A stretch of DNA of 64,000 bases. Origin: Dysgonomonas sp. HDW5A. GTDB lineage: Bacteria; Bacteroidota; Bacteroidia; Bacteroidales; Dysgonomonadaceae. The first letter of the stretch is position 1; each line of letters begins with the position of its first letter. The translations under genes were made by a program, and so were the position numbers. The notes under the pieces are model-generated. The model had not been told where the DNA came from and ran no database searches. It was given only the letters and a program-made list of their open reading frames with translations. This document shows positions 8,808 through 16,520 of this stretch, in pieces. Where the stretch lies: NCBI RefSeq assembly GCF_011299555.1, contig NZ_CP049857.1, positions 992,001 through 1,056,000 of the forward strand, given 5' to 3'.

Positions 8808-9488
8808 ATGACAACCAATATAAAACTAAAGCAACTAAAGGTATTACTTAACGATTTTGAGTTACTCTCACGCACTGCTTTATTGCAAATGCAGATTGCA
8901 GAAAAAGTGTTGCAGGATTCAAGCCTAGACGCTCTTTATGAAGAAGCCGAAGCCAACGAAATTATTATGGACAGGCTCGAAATAAAGATCAGGGAAGAGG
9001 TCGTTTTTTCGATCTTTCAATTCTCACCTAAAGCTGCCGATCTACGATTGATTATCACCTATCAGGATATAACTACAAATCTTGAACGGATTGGAGATAT
9101 GTTGCTGAATGTAATTCATTACACTAAAACAACCTATCAGCAACAACCTGAATTCGAAGAAGAGAAAAAGCAAATATACAAAATGCTCAAATTGGTGGAC
9201 GAAATGCTCCGTAATGCAATTTTTTCATTCTCGAACGAAGATACTCGCCTTGCTTATCAGGTGATAAAGGACGATGATAAGGTGGACCATCTTTTTTATC
9301 AGATCAGCGAATCGCTACAAAGCTCTTTTGCCAACAAGAGTTTGACTAAAGAACAGATTATGAATATAATGCACACCAATGCTATATCTCAAAATCTGGA
9401 ACGGATTGGAGACAGTGCAACCAATATTGCCGAAGCCACAATATATCTAATAGAAGGTAAAGACATCAGACATGGAAACAACGAATAA
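8808..9488 (+). CDS. phoU: Phosphate signalling protein PhoU
   Basis: Helical protein that links the Pst importer to the PhoR-type kinase and keeps the phosphate regulon off when phosphate is plentiful. Two PhoU repeats are visible, each with the family signature: NLERIGDMLLNV near residue 97 and NLERIGDSATNIAEA near residue 197; the E/D-rich signature helix binds metal in known PhoU proteins. Length 226 aa is typical. The last 17 nt overlap the response-regulator gene, which ties its translation to the signalling genes. Confidence 0.93.
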   Translation: MTTNIKLKQLKVLLNDFELLSRTALLQMQIAEKVLQDSSLDALYEEAEANEIIMDRLEIKIREEVVFSIFQFSPKAADLRLIITYQDITTNLERIGDMLLNVIHYTKTTYQQQPEFEEEKKQIYKMLKLVDEMLRNAIFSFSNEDTRLAYQVIKDDDKVDHLFYQISESLQSSFANKSLTKEQIMNIMHTNAISQNLERIGDSATNIAEATIYLIEGKDIRHGNNE

Positions 9489-10167
9489 AGATATTTCGAT
9501 ACTTATTGTTGATGATGAAGTAGATATCAGGGAGATTTTACAGTTTAACCTCGAAAACGAAGGCTATAAAATAGATCTCGCCGAATCTGCAGAAGAAGCC
9601 CTTAAGAAGTTGACTTCCGATCATAAACTTATCTTGCTTGACGTAATGATGGGAGGAATATCGGGATTCAAAATGGCCGATCAGCTACGAAAATCGGGTA
9701 ATTATACCCCCATCATATTCCTGACAGCGAAAGATACCGAGAACGATATGCTCACCGGATTCTCTATCGGAGGAGACGATTATATATCGAAGCCTTTTTC
9801 AATAAAAGAAGTTATCGCACGGGTAAAAACAGTATTAAAACGTACGTCATCGCCCGCTCAATTAACTCAAAGTCAGGTATTGGTTATCGGCAACCTGAGC
9901 ATCGATATGGACATGAAGACGGTTACTGTAAACAGCAAACCGATAGACCTGACAAAGACCGAATTCAATATATTGACTCTTTTAGTAAAAAATACAGGAA
10001 AAGTATTCTCTAGAGCCGATATCCTAGCCAAAGCATGGGAAGGGGATGGTATTGTACTCGAAAGAACGGTAGATGTGCATATAGCCCGTTTAAGAAAAAA
10101 AATAGGTGTATATGGCGATCATATTATTAACAGGACAGGCTATGGATACAACTTTGTCTCCGAATGA
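9472..10167 (+). CDS. Response regulator, OmpR/PhoB family (phosphate cluster)
   Basis: Receiver domain (about residues 8-122) with acidic pair D14-D15, phospho-acceptor D57 in LILLDVMM, and the conserved K in ISKPF; then a winged-helix DNA-binding domain ending in HIINRTGYGYNF. Length 231 aa. Its place between phoU and a PhoR-like kinase makes it the likely PhoB, predicted to bind the hexamer array before pstS. The start overlaps phoU by 17 nt and no alternative methionine exists near the N-terminus. Confidence 0.88.
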   Translation: METTNKDISILIVDDEVDIREILQFNLENEGYKIDLAESAEEALKKLTSDHKLILLDVMMGGISGFKMADQLRKSGNYTPIIFLTAKDTENDMLTGFSIGGDDYISKPFSIKEVIARVKTVLKRTSSPAQLTQSQVLVIGNLSIDMDMKTVTVNSKPIDLTKTEFNILTLLVKNTGKVFSRADILAKAWEGDGIVLERTVDVHIARLRKKIGVYGDHIINRTGYGYNFVSE

Positions 10168-10211
10168 AAATTTTGCATTATCTATATCACCTATAAAAAC
10201 AATGAGACGCA

Positions 10212-11939
10212 ATGAAACTAAACTATAAGCAACGGATATTCGGGTTTATGTTCATACTGTTTGCTTTCTTCTCGATATGTATTATTATATCGGAACAAAA
10301 GCAGGAGAAAAAATACAGAACGGAAGCCCTTGAATCGAAACTGGACAGTTATGTCGAAATCATTCATCAATATATTGCACTCAACCAATCGGGCGATGGC
10401 AATATGGCACATGTAGATGAACTGATTAAAATCTTACCGAAAGAAATAAGGGTTACCATCATTAATGGCGAAGGAAACGTTCTTTACGATAAAGATGTTT
10501 CCAACGTGAAGACTCTGGATAACCACCTCAACCGACCCGAAGTAAGAAAGGCTCAGTATCAGGATTTCGGAGCTAATATTCGTATGTCGTCATCAACACA
10601 GCACGAATATTTATACTACGCCAAATACTTTCAGACTTATTATATCCGGGTGGCTTTACCTTATAGTATAGAAACTCAAAGTGCATTGAAGGCTGATAAC
10701 TTATTTATATACATCGTTATATCCTTATTTATCATAGTACTATTCTTAGTCAATATAGCAGCTAACCGCTTCGAGAAATCAATCACTAAGCTGAAAGACT
10801 TTACATCGAGAATAAAAACAGGCAAACCGCTTCCTGAGGATACTAAGTTTCCTGATGATGAGCTAGGTGACATAAGCAAAGAGTTGGTACATATATTTAA
10901 TGAAATAGAGAAAAATAAACGGAATGTTGAAGTAGAACGTGAGAAGCTAATCCAACACTTTCAGTATTCGGAGGTTGGGCTTTGTATATTCAATGCCGAA
11001 TTTCAGAAAATATATGCCAATACTCATTTCATTCAGTTTCTGAATCTTATAGCCAATCGTCCGACGTTTGATGTTAATTCATTATTCGAAAACGATGCAT
11101 TTAAACCTGTATTGGATTTTCTGAATACAAGGCAAAAAGATCATAATTACTCTGCATCACAATACGAAGTAGGCGGAAAAATCCTGTCGATACAAGTGAT
11201 TGTTTTCGATGACAAATCGTTCGAAATAACAATCAGGGATATAACCAGAATAGAAAAAAACCGTCTATTGAAACAAGAGATGACCAATAATATCGCACAC
11301 GAACTCAGAACTCCTGTGACAAGCCTGCGTGGCTATCTCGAAACTTTAAACGAGCAACATTTACCCGAAGACAAGCAAGCATTCTTTATCAGCAGAGCCT
11401 ACCTTCAATCTGTCCGCTTATCCAACCTCATCGAGGATGTAAGCCTTATCAGTAAAATAGAAGAAGCTCCTGCTCAATTTGTGATGGAACAGGTAAACCT
11501 TTCTCTTTTGCTTGACGAACTAAGGATAGACATGGCAAGCAAGCTAAAAGAAAATAACATAGCCCTTTCTATTTCAGTAGATAATGATTTGGTTATACAT
11601 GGTAACTACACCTTACTATATTCGATATTCCGCAATCTGATGGATAACTCGATAAGTTATGGAGGATCCAATATAGAAGTACATATCAACAATTACATGA
11701 AAGATGATAAATATGTGTATTTCTCTTTTTACGATACAGGAAGTGGGGTTCCCGAACAATATCTAGGTCGTTTATTCGAACGGTTTTATCGTGTAAACGA
11801 AGGACGGACACGTGATTCGGGAGGATCAGGACTTGGACTATCCATCGTGAAAAATGCTGTACTGCTTCATAAAGGCGAGATCCAGGTTAAGAACCGTTTG
11901 GATGGTGGCTTGGAATTTCTGTTCACTTTGAAGCGATAA
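10212..11939 (+). CDS. Sensor histidine kinase, PhoR-like
   Basis: Probable phosphate-responsive kinase. TM1 is at about residues 8-28 and TM2 at about 163-181, enclosing a periplasmic region of some 130 residues; then come a linker, a PAS-like segment (about 255-345), the phospho-accepting helix NIAHELRTP with H363, and an ATPase domain with NLMDNSISYGG and GSGLGLSIVKN. Length 575 aa. The extracytoplasmic domain is larger than in E. coli PhoR and could sense something directly. It follows the regulator by 44 nt. Confidence 0.86.
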   Translation: MKLNYKQRIFGFMFILFAFFSICIIISEQKQEKKYRTEALESKLDSYVEIIHQYIALNQSGDGNMAHVDELIKILPKEIRVTIINGEGNVLYDKDVSNVKTLDNHLNRPEVRKAQYQDFGANIRMSSSTQHEYLYYAKYFQTYYIRVALPYSIETQSALKADNLFIYIVISLFIIVLFLVNIAANRFEKSITKLKDFTSRIKTGKPLPEDTKFPDDELGDISKELVHIFNEIEKNKRNVEVEREKLIQHFQYSEVGLCIFNAEFQKIYANTHFIQFLNLIANRPTFDVNSLFENDAFKPVLDFLNTRQKDHNYSASQYEVGGKILSIQVIVFDDKSFEITIRDITRIEKNRLLKQEMTNNIAHELRTPVTSLRGYLETLNEQHLPEDKQAFFISRAYLQSVRLSNLIEDVSLISKIEEAPAQFVMEQVNLSLLLDELRIDMASKLKENNIALSISVDNDLVIHGNYTLLYSIFRNLMDNSISYGGSNIEVHINNYMKDDKYVYFSFYDTGSGVPEQYLGRLFERFYRVNEGRTRDSGGSGLGLSIVKNAVLLHKGEIQVKNRLDGGLEFLFTLKR

Positions 11940-11972
11940 AAGCGATCTATTTATATCTTTGCTTTTTATAAC

Positions 11973-12002
11973 GATAGAGACGTAATTAATTGCGTCTCTA
12001 TC
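11973..12002 (+). other. Perfect 10-bp palindromic hairpin before yaaA
   Basis: GATAGAGACG (11973-11982) pairs with CGTCTCTATC (11993-12002) around the AT-only loop TAATTAATTG less its last bases. No T-run follows. It lies 17 nt before the yaaA start codon, so it may be a dispersed palindrome that ended up in the leader, or an mRNA stem. Confidence 0.6.
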
Positions 12003-12018
12003 CTAAATATAAGAATCT

Positions 12019-12780
12019 ATGATAATAACTATTTCCCCAGCCAAAATACTGGATTTTGAAAGTCCTGCAACAATAGAGAAAAAAACAAAGCCTCATTTCG
12101 AAAAAGATGCCGATTATTTAAACGACATACTAAAAGATTTATCAGCTAACGAAATAGGTACTTTAATGAACATCAATCCTAAGATAACACTTGATGTTTA
12201 TCAGTATGTACAATCTTTTGGTATGGGTAGAGCACCGAAAAAACAAGCTGCTCTTGCCTATAATGGAATGGTATATCTGGGATTAGACAGTAAAACCTTT
12301 AGCGAAAGCGATTGGGAGTTTGCTCAAAAACACCTCACTATCTTATCAGGATTATACGGGGCATTGAAGCCTTTGGATGTTATACACCCTTATCGATTAG
12401 AGATGCACACCAAAGTGGTTAACGACAGAGGGGTAGACTTATATGCTTACTGGAAAAAGACTTTGACCGAACACCTAGCTAAACAGCTCAAAACCAATGG
12501 AAATATTTGGCTAAACTTGGCTTCGAATGAATACAGTAAAGTAATCGACAAAAAAGCTCTTGGTAAGAATGTACGTATAATAACACCATCTTTCAAACAA
12601 GATACCCCGAAAGGCTACAAGCAAATAGTAGTATATGCTAAAAAAGCAAGGGGGTTGATGAGCCGTTTTGTAATTCAGAACCGGATTACAACGATTGAAG
12701 ATTTAAAGCACTTCGATACCGAAGGATACTCTTTTTCGCCTTCCTTATCAAATGGTGATGATTGGGTATTTATCCGCTAG
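12019..12780 (+). CDS. yaaA: Peroxide stress protein YaaA (DUF328)
   Basis: Cytosolic protein that in E. coli limits free iron and oxidative DNA damage during peroxide stress. The family signature is clear: MIITISPAKILDFESPA at the N-terminus, NPKITLDVYQY, LSGLYGALKPLDVIHPYRLE in the centre, and GLMSRFVIQN with GYSFSPSLS near the end. Length 253 aa is standard. Its TAG stop forms part of the left hairpin of an inverted repeat pair shared with the convergent tadA gene. Confidence 0.93.
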   Translation: MIITISPAKILDFESPATIEKKTKPHFEKDADYLNDILKDLSANEIGTLMNINPKITLDVYQYVQSFGMGRAPKKQAALAYNGMVYLGLDSKTFSESDWEFAQKHLTILSGLYGALKPLDVIHPYRLEMHTKVVNDRGVDLYAYWKKTLTEHLAKQLKTNGNIWLNLASNEYSKVIDKKALGKNVRIITPSFKQDTPKGYKQIVVYAKKARGLMSRFVIQNRITTIEDLKHFDTEGYSFSPSLSNGDDWVFIR

Positions 12781-12854
12781 GGTCACAGACCCTTTTATGG
12801 CTCCGCATCGCATACCTGCGACCCCGTAAATTAATAGAAGGGTCTGTGACCCTT
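12779..12854. terminator. Inverted pair of repeat hairpins between yaaA and tadA
   Basis: AGGGTC-ACA-GACCCT followed by TTTTAT (12779-12798) faces right; AAGGGTC-TGT-GACCCTT (12838-12854) is the same motif facing left. Each can fold alone, and the two together can form one long stem. Both stop codons (yaaA TAG 12778-12780 and tadA TAA 12853-12855) lie in the outer arms. It reads as a two-way terminator built from two repeat copies. Confidence 0.7.
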
Positions 12855-13299
12855 AACGTTTGCTTTTGAAGAAGTCTTGCATCAATTGGGCACATTCCTT
12901 TTCGAGAACACCCGATACAATAGTAGTTTTTGGATGTAATGATTTTGGAGAAATCAATGAGTAACCTCTTTTAGGATCGGCAGCCCCATATACAATACGG
13001 GTGATCTGCGACCAACCTAAAGCTCCTGCACACATCGGACAAGGCTCTACTGTTACATAAAGAGTGCAATCAACAAGATACTTCCCTCCCAATACATTGG
13101 CAGCAGCAGTGATAGCCTGCATTTCGGCATGAGCCGTAACATCATTTAATGTTTCCGTAAGATTATGAGCTCTGGCTATAATTCTATTCTGACATACAAC
13201 AACTGCCCCGATAGGCACCTCATCTTTCTCATATGCATATTTAGCCTCATTAAGAGCCTGACGCATAAAAGACTCATCGTTTAATATAGTTGTTGTCAT
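12853..13299 (-). CDS. tadA: tRNA(adenine-34) deaminase
   Basis: Converts A34 to inosine in the tRNA-Arg anticodon. The zinc and catalytic residues are intact: H57-A-E59 in HAEMQAI, and C87-x-x-C90 in EPCPMCAGAL. Length 148 aa is normal. A guanine deaminase or other small CDA-fold deaminase would be the alternative, but the MRQALNEAKYAY start and GAVVV...RAHN pattern favour TadA. It overlaps the upstream small gene by 4 nt, so the pair is co-translated. Confidence 0.9.
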   Translation of the reverse strand: MTTTILNDESFMRQALNEAKYAYEKDEVPIGAVVVCQNRIIARAHNLTETLNDVTAHAEMQAITAAANVLGGKYLVDCTLYVTVEPCPMCAGALGWSQITRIVYGAADPKRGYSLISPKSLHPKTTIVSGVLEKECAQLMQDFFKSKR

Positions 13300-13511
13300 C
13301 GGCGCATTTCATTTTCTCCGAAAAGGGTCGGATAATCCAGTTCGAGATTCTTGAGAACGTGAGCCAACACAGTTTCTCGCAACCAGCGCGATTTATTGGA
13401 TATCTTATACTTCTTCATGTATAAAGATATCAGATTATACTCTTCGTCACTCAACGAAAAGTTTGCTTGCTTGGTACGAACCGCAGCTATCTGTTTCTGT
13501 TTTGGCTTCAT
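13296..13511 (-). CDS. Small conserved-looking protein, possible ribbon-helix-helix
   Basis: 71 aa, basic, without membrane segment. The order beta-like strand (QANFSLSDEEYNLISLYMKK) followed by two predicted helices (YKISNKSRWLRETVLAHVL) recalls MobC/MetJ-Arc-type ribbon-helix-helix proteins, which bind DNA as dimers. That is a fold guess only. It is translationally coupled to tadA (4-nt overlap). It could also be a tadA partner of unrelated function. Confidence 0.65.
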   Translation of the reverse strand: MKPKQKQIAAVRTKQANFSLSDEEYNLISLYMKKYKISNKSRWLRETVLAHVLKNLELDYPTLFGENEMRR

Positions 13512-13592
13512 CGGTGCAAAAATAGCTTGCTTTAAGCGAATATAAAAATAAATAGAATAATTTTACGTCTATATCTATATAAACTTGCAGTA

Positions 13593-14345
13593 ATGGATAA
13601 ACAACTTCTCAGATCTTTTTGGCAAAACATCCTTACCTATAATTGGAAATTGGGTATTCTGCTGATACTTTTATTCGGTATACCCCGATTTATTATCGTT
13701 CTCGAAGCCAATATTTCGGGAAATTATGGTTTGGTATCTATTATATTTATGCTCATGTGGATCACCCCTTTTATCCTACTGAATAAAAAAGGCAGAACGT
13801 ATATCGGCATAAGAAAACCTCAGAATTACAAATGGTTGCTCTATTCTTTTCTTATTGGATCCGCCTTTTGCTCATTCATGTTTGTCAGCTCATATCTGTT
13901 ATTCGGAGATTCCATCAGCAATAGTTTTGTATATATTTCAAAATCATATACACTTCCTACGGGTGAATTAACGGCAATTAACAAACTGATTCTCTTCACA
14001 ACATTTTCTCTTACCGGAATGACTTTTAGCCCGATCGGCGAAGAGTTCCTATACAGAGGTGTTATTCACGGGAGTTTTGTAGAAAGATTCGGAGAACAAA
14101 AAGCATCCTTATTCGACAGCCTTGCTTTTTCGGTCACTCATTTGGCACACTTCGGCATTATCTATAATTTAGGCAAATGGGACTTTTTATTTTTCCCGGC
14201 TCTGCTTTGGGTATCAGGCATGTTTATTTTAAGTCAATTACTCTTTAGATGTAAGCAAATGACCGGTTCGATATGGGGAGCCGTAATCGGCCATGCAGGT
14301 TATAATTTTGGAATGATGTATTGGATATTCTATCACATATTTTGA
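13593..14345 (+). CDS. CPBP family intramembrane metalloprotease (Abi/CAAX-type)
   Basis: Membrane protein of 250 aa with about seven hydrophobic segments. The CPBP glutamyl motif GEEFLYRG is at residues 149-156, the second motif HLAHFG at 183-188, and a third, GHAGYN, near the C-terminus; together these form the metal-binding active site of Rce1-like proteases. Substrate is unknown; bacterial members act in peptide maturation or bacteriocin self-protection. It is followed after 4 nt by the DUF763 gene, with which it probably shares an mRNA. Confidence 0.85.
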   Translation: MDKQLLRSFWQNILTYNWKLGILLILLFGIPRFIIVLEANISGNYGLVSIIFMLMWITPFILLNKKGRTYIGIRKPQNYKWLLYSFLIGSAFCSFMFVSSYLLFGDSISNSFVYISKSYTLPTGELTAINKLILFTTFSLTGMTFSPIGEEFLYRGVIHGSFVERFGEQKASLFDSLAFSVTHLAHFGIIYNLGKWDFLFFPALLWVSGMFILSQLLFRCKQMTGSIWGAVIGHAGYNFGMMYWIFYHIF

Positions 14346-14349
14346 GCCG

Positions 14350-15561
14350 ATGAAAAGAGGACACGCCGATTTACCGCTGCATTACGGAACTGTACCGCCT
14401 TGGCTTGCACAACGCATGAGCCATCTGGGTGGGGCTATCGTAGAAGCTATTGTTATTGAATATGGACGCACTGCTCTATTACAAAAGCTGAGCGATCCGT
14501 TCTGGTTTCAGTCCTTAGGCTGCGTATTGGGTATGGACTGGCATTCGTCAGGCATTACGACTTCGGTTATGAATGCTTTAAAGAAAGCGATCAATGTACG
14601 TTCTGCTGAATTGGGCGTATATATCTGTGGTGGACGCGGAAAAGCATCACGCCAGACTCCTACCGAACTTATAGCTGTAGCCAACCGAACGGGATTAAAC
14701 GGAACGGAACTTGTTACAGCCAGCCGCCTATCTGCTAAAGTAGACAATACCGCCATACAAGACGGATTTCAATTATATCTCCATTCTTTTGTTGTAACTG
14801 TCGAAGGCGAATGGGCAGTTATTCAACAGGGTATGAATCCCAATGAAAAGATGGCTCGCCGTTATCATTGGATGTCGGAAAACGTAAAATCTTTTACCGA
14901 AGAACCCCACTCCTATATTTATGGAAAGAATCAGGGATTGATACTGAATCTGACGGACAAAGATGCACGCCCTTTAAAATCGGGGATATTAGATTTGACT
15001 AAAGAAAATCCAGATAAATTGATGCGGGAAATATCTTTAATTATGCCCAATCATCACGAGGTACAAGCAAAAGATGTCAACCTGAAACGATTGGGAGCAG
15101 CTCTTGCCTTAGCACACGAAACAAATGTACAGGACATAGAATCGCTTTTATTATTGGAAGGTGTAGGACCTCGTACCGTACAATCGTTGACCTTGGTAAG
15201 TGAGGTCATACATGGTTCCCCCTCTCGCTTTTCGGATCCTGCCCGATTTAGTTTTGCTCATGGTGGTAAAGACGGTCATCCTTTTCCGGTTCCTTTAACC
15301 ATATATGACGAAACTATCGAAATATTCGATAAGGCTGTTCACCTCTCCCGATTGGGAGAGAAAGACAAATCGGATGCATTACGAAACCTCTCAAAAATTG
15401 CTCAGGAGATGGAACGGGGATTTACCCCCAACAATAATTTTGATGCTATCGTTCAAAAAGAAAGAGACGAGTCATACCTTTACAGAGGTAAAACGGTCTT
15501 TGGTGATGCTAAAAAGCCCGATAAACCTAAAGGAAATATTCAACTCAATTTGTTTGATTGA
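14350..15561 (+). CDS. DUF763 family protein
   Basis: 403 aa soluble protein of the DUF763 family, whose function is unknown. Recognised from LPLHYGTVPPWLAQRMSHLG at the N-terminus, GMDWHSSGITTSVM (about residues 57-70), and FSFAHGGKDGHPFPVP in the C-terminal half. A segment LLLEGVGPRTVQSL (about 265-280) looks like a helix-hairpin-helix, a motif that contacts DNA backbone, so a nucleic-acid role is plausible. It starts 4 nt after the CPBP protease gene. Confidence 0.85.
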   Translation: MKRGHADLPLHYGTVPPWLAQRMSHLGGAIVEAIVIEYGRTALLQKLSDPFWFQSLGCVLGMDWHSSGITTSVMNALKKAINVRSAELGVYICGGRGKASRQTPTELIAVANRTGLNGTELVTASRLSAKVDNTAIQDGFQLYLHSFVVTVEGEWAVIQQGMNPNEKMARRYHWMSENVKSFTEEPHSYIYGKNQGLILNLTDKDARPLKSGILDLTKENPDKLMREISLIMPNHHEVQAKDVNLKRLGAALALAHETNVQDIESLLLLEGVGPRTVQSLTLVSEVIHGSPSRFSDPARFSFAHGGKDGHPFPVPLTIYDETIEIFDKAVHLSRLGEKDKSDALRNLSKIAQEMERGFTPNNNFDAIVQKERDESYLYRGKTVFGDAKKPDKPKGNIQLNLFD

Positions 15562-15633
15562 TCTGATTAACAGCCCTTATCTATCTTTAGAGAAAAGGAT
15601 CTTCTTTTTTGATGATTTTTTTCATGCAAACAT

Positions 15634-15664
15634 CTTGTTTCAGTAAAAAAAATATATATCTTTG
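15634..15664 (+). promoter_or_regulatory. Promoter of tRNA-His
   Basis: A CTTG -33 element (15634-15637) and a perfect TATCTTTG -7 element (15657-15664) are separated by 19 nt, the Bacteroidetes sigma-ABfr layout. The expected start is near 15671, ten bases before the tRNA. Confidence 0.75.
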
Positions 15665-15680
15665 CACCGCAAACAAAATG

Positions 15681-15754
15681 GTGATTGTAGCTCAGTTGGT
15701 TAGAGCGCCTGATTGTGGTTCAGGAGGTCGCGGGTTCGAGCCCCGTCTTTCACC
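15681..15754 (+). tRNA. tRNA-His (GTG anticodon)
   Basis: A 74-nt cloverleaf: D arm GCTC/GAGC, anticodon stem CCTGA/TCAGG with loop TTGTGGT (anticodon GTG), T arm GCGGG-TTCGAGC-CCCGT, and discriminator C73 as expected for tRNA-His. CCA is not encoded. The acceptor stem GTGATTG/CTTTCAC shows two neighbouring T-T mismatches (positions 5:68 and 6:67). A strong promoter precedes it and a terminator follows. Confidence 0.95.
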
Positions 15755-15762
15755 CTCAGCAT

Positions 15763-15798
15763 AAAAGCATTCTTGATTCATTTCAAGAATGCTTTTTT
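15763..15798 (+). terminator. Intrinsic terminator after tRNA-His
   Basis: AAAAGCATTCTTG (15763-15775) pairs with CAAGAATGCTTTT (15784-15796), a 13-bp stem with an 8-nt loop that runs into TTTTTT. Confidence 0.88.
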
Positions 15799-15842
15799 AT
15801 TTCACTATTTTTACATACGTTTGTAATAATAAACTATACAAC

Positions 15843-15895
15843 TAAAGGTCGCAAACCCTTTTATTGCTTTGGCAAGTATAATAACTAAGTCACTA
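15843..15895 (+). repeat. Dispersed hairpin repeat, copy before the 148 aa lipoprotein
   Basis: AAAGGTC-GCA-AACCCTTTTATT, then TTGCTTTG (15864-15871), GCAAGTATAATA and ACTAAGTCA. The stem has a mismatch, but the tail is one of the best matches to the consensus. It faces the lipoprotein gene 16 nt downstream and could provide its transcription start. Confidence 0.7.
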
Positions 15896-15910
15896 AAAAA
15901 AACATCACAT

Positions 15911-16357
15911 ATGACTAAAAAATTACTAAACCTGACAAAAGTAGCCTTATTAATATTCTCAATTTCTTTTTTATTGGGATCATGTACGAAGGATAACTAT
16001 ATAGATAATCCCACTCAATGGGATGTTAGAGACTTTGTAGTTAGAGAAAATATGTGGCTATGGGATCCTGTTGATGAATGCTATTATTGCGAATTTACAC
16101 ATAATCAGCTAACTAATTTTGTTGCAGAGAATGGGGCAGTAACTGCTTCAACTCTTATCGATGCGACATTCAGACCATTAGCGTTTACAACTTACTTTTG
16201 GGATGAAAAGTCCCATTATGTCTCAGAAACAATAAATTTCGAATACGGTGCTAATTTTATCAGATTTAATATTACAGCTTCTGATTTATTCGACAATGTA
16301 AATGTTAATACATTTAAACCAGGAGAGTATATATTCAAAACAACTTTAATTTGGTGA
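15911..16357 (+). CDS. Lipoprotein of unknown function, 148 aa
   Basis: Start taken at 15911, giving a clean lipoprotein signal ending FLLGSC (C25), in preference to an upstream in-frame ATG at 15869 that would lie within the repeat. The mature part is rich in aromatic residues, with WLWDPVDECYYCEF, and probably mostly beta-sheet; the layout (W-rich start, then LTNFVAENGAV, then FRFNITASDLF) resembles small Bacteroidetes lipoproteins I have no name for. It stands alone between a repeat copy and a terminator. Confidence 0.75.
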   Translation: MTKKLLNLTKVALLIFSISFLLGSCTKDNYIDNPTQWDVRDFVVRENMWLWDPVDECYYCEFTHNQLTNFVAENGAVTASTLIDATFRPLAFTTYFWDEKSHYVSETINFEYGANFIRFNITASDLFDNVNVNTFKPGEYIFKTTLIW

Positions 16358-16375
16358 AAAATATTTATGATTAAT

Positions 16376-16413
16376 AAAAAAGTCTTCTCTATTAAGTTAG
16401 AGAGGACTTTTTT
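16376..16413 (+). terminator. Intrinsic terminator after the 148 aa lipoprotein
   Basis: AAAGTCTTCTCT pairs with AGAGAGGACTTT (one G-U pair) and is followed by a T-run; the upstream A-run also makes it usable from the opposite strand. Confidence 0.85.
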
Positions 16414-16483
16414 ATTAAATAACAGTATAACAAACTCCACTTAATAAACAACCAGGATATAATTTAACTTAAATAATTTTCAT

Positions 16484-16491
16484 TATCTTTG
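16484..16491 (+). promoter_or_regulatory. Putative -7 element TATCTTTG
   Basis: Exact TAnnTTTG match 30 nt before the start codon of the 298 aa lipoprotein. No convincing TTTG is seen at the -33 distance. Confidence 0.5.
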
Positions 16492-16520
16492 CTTTTAAGT
16501 TAAATTTTAATGCAAATTTT

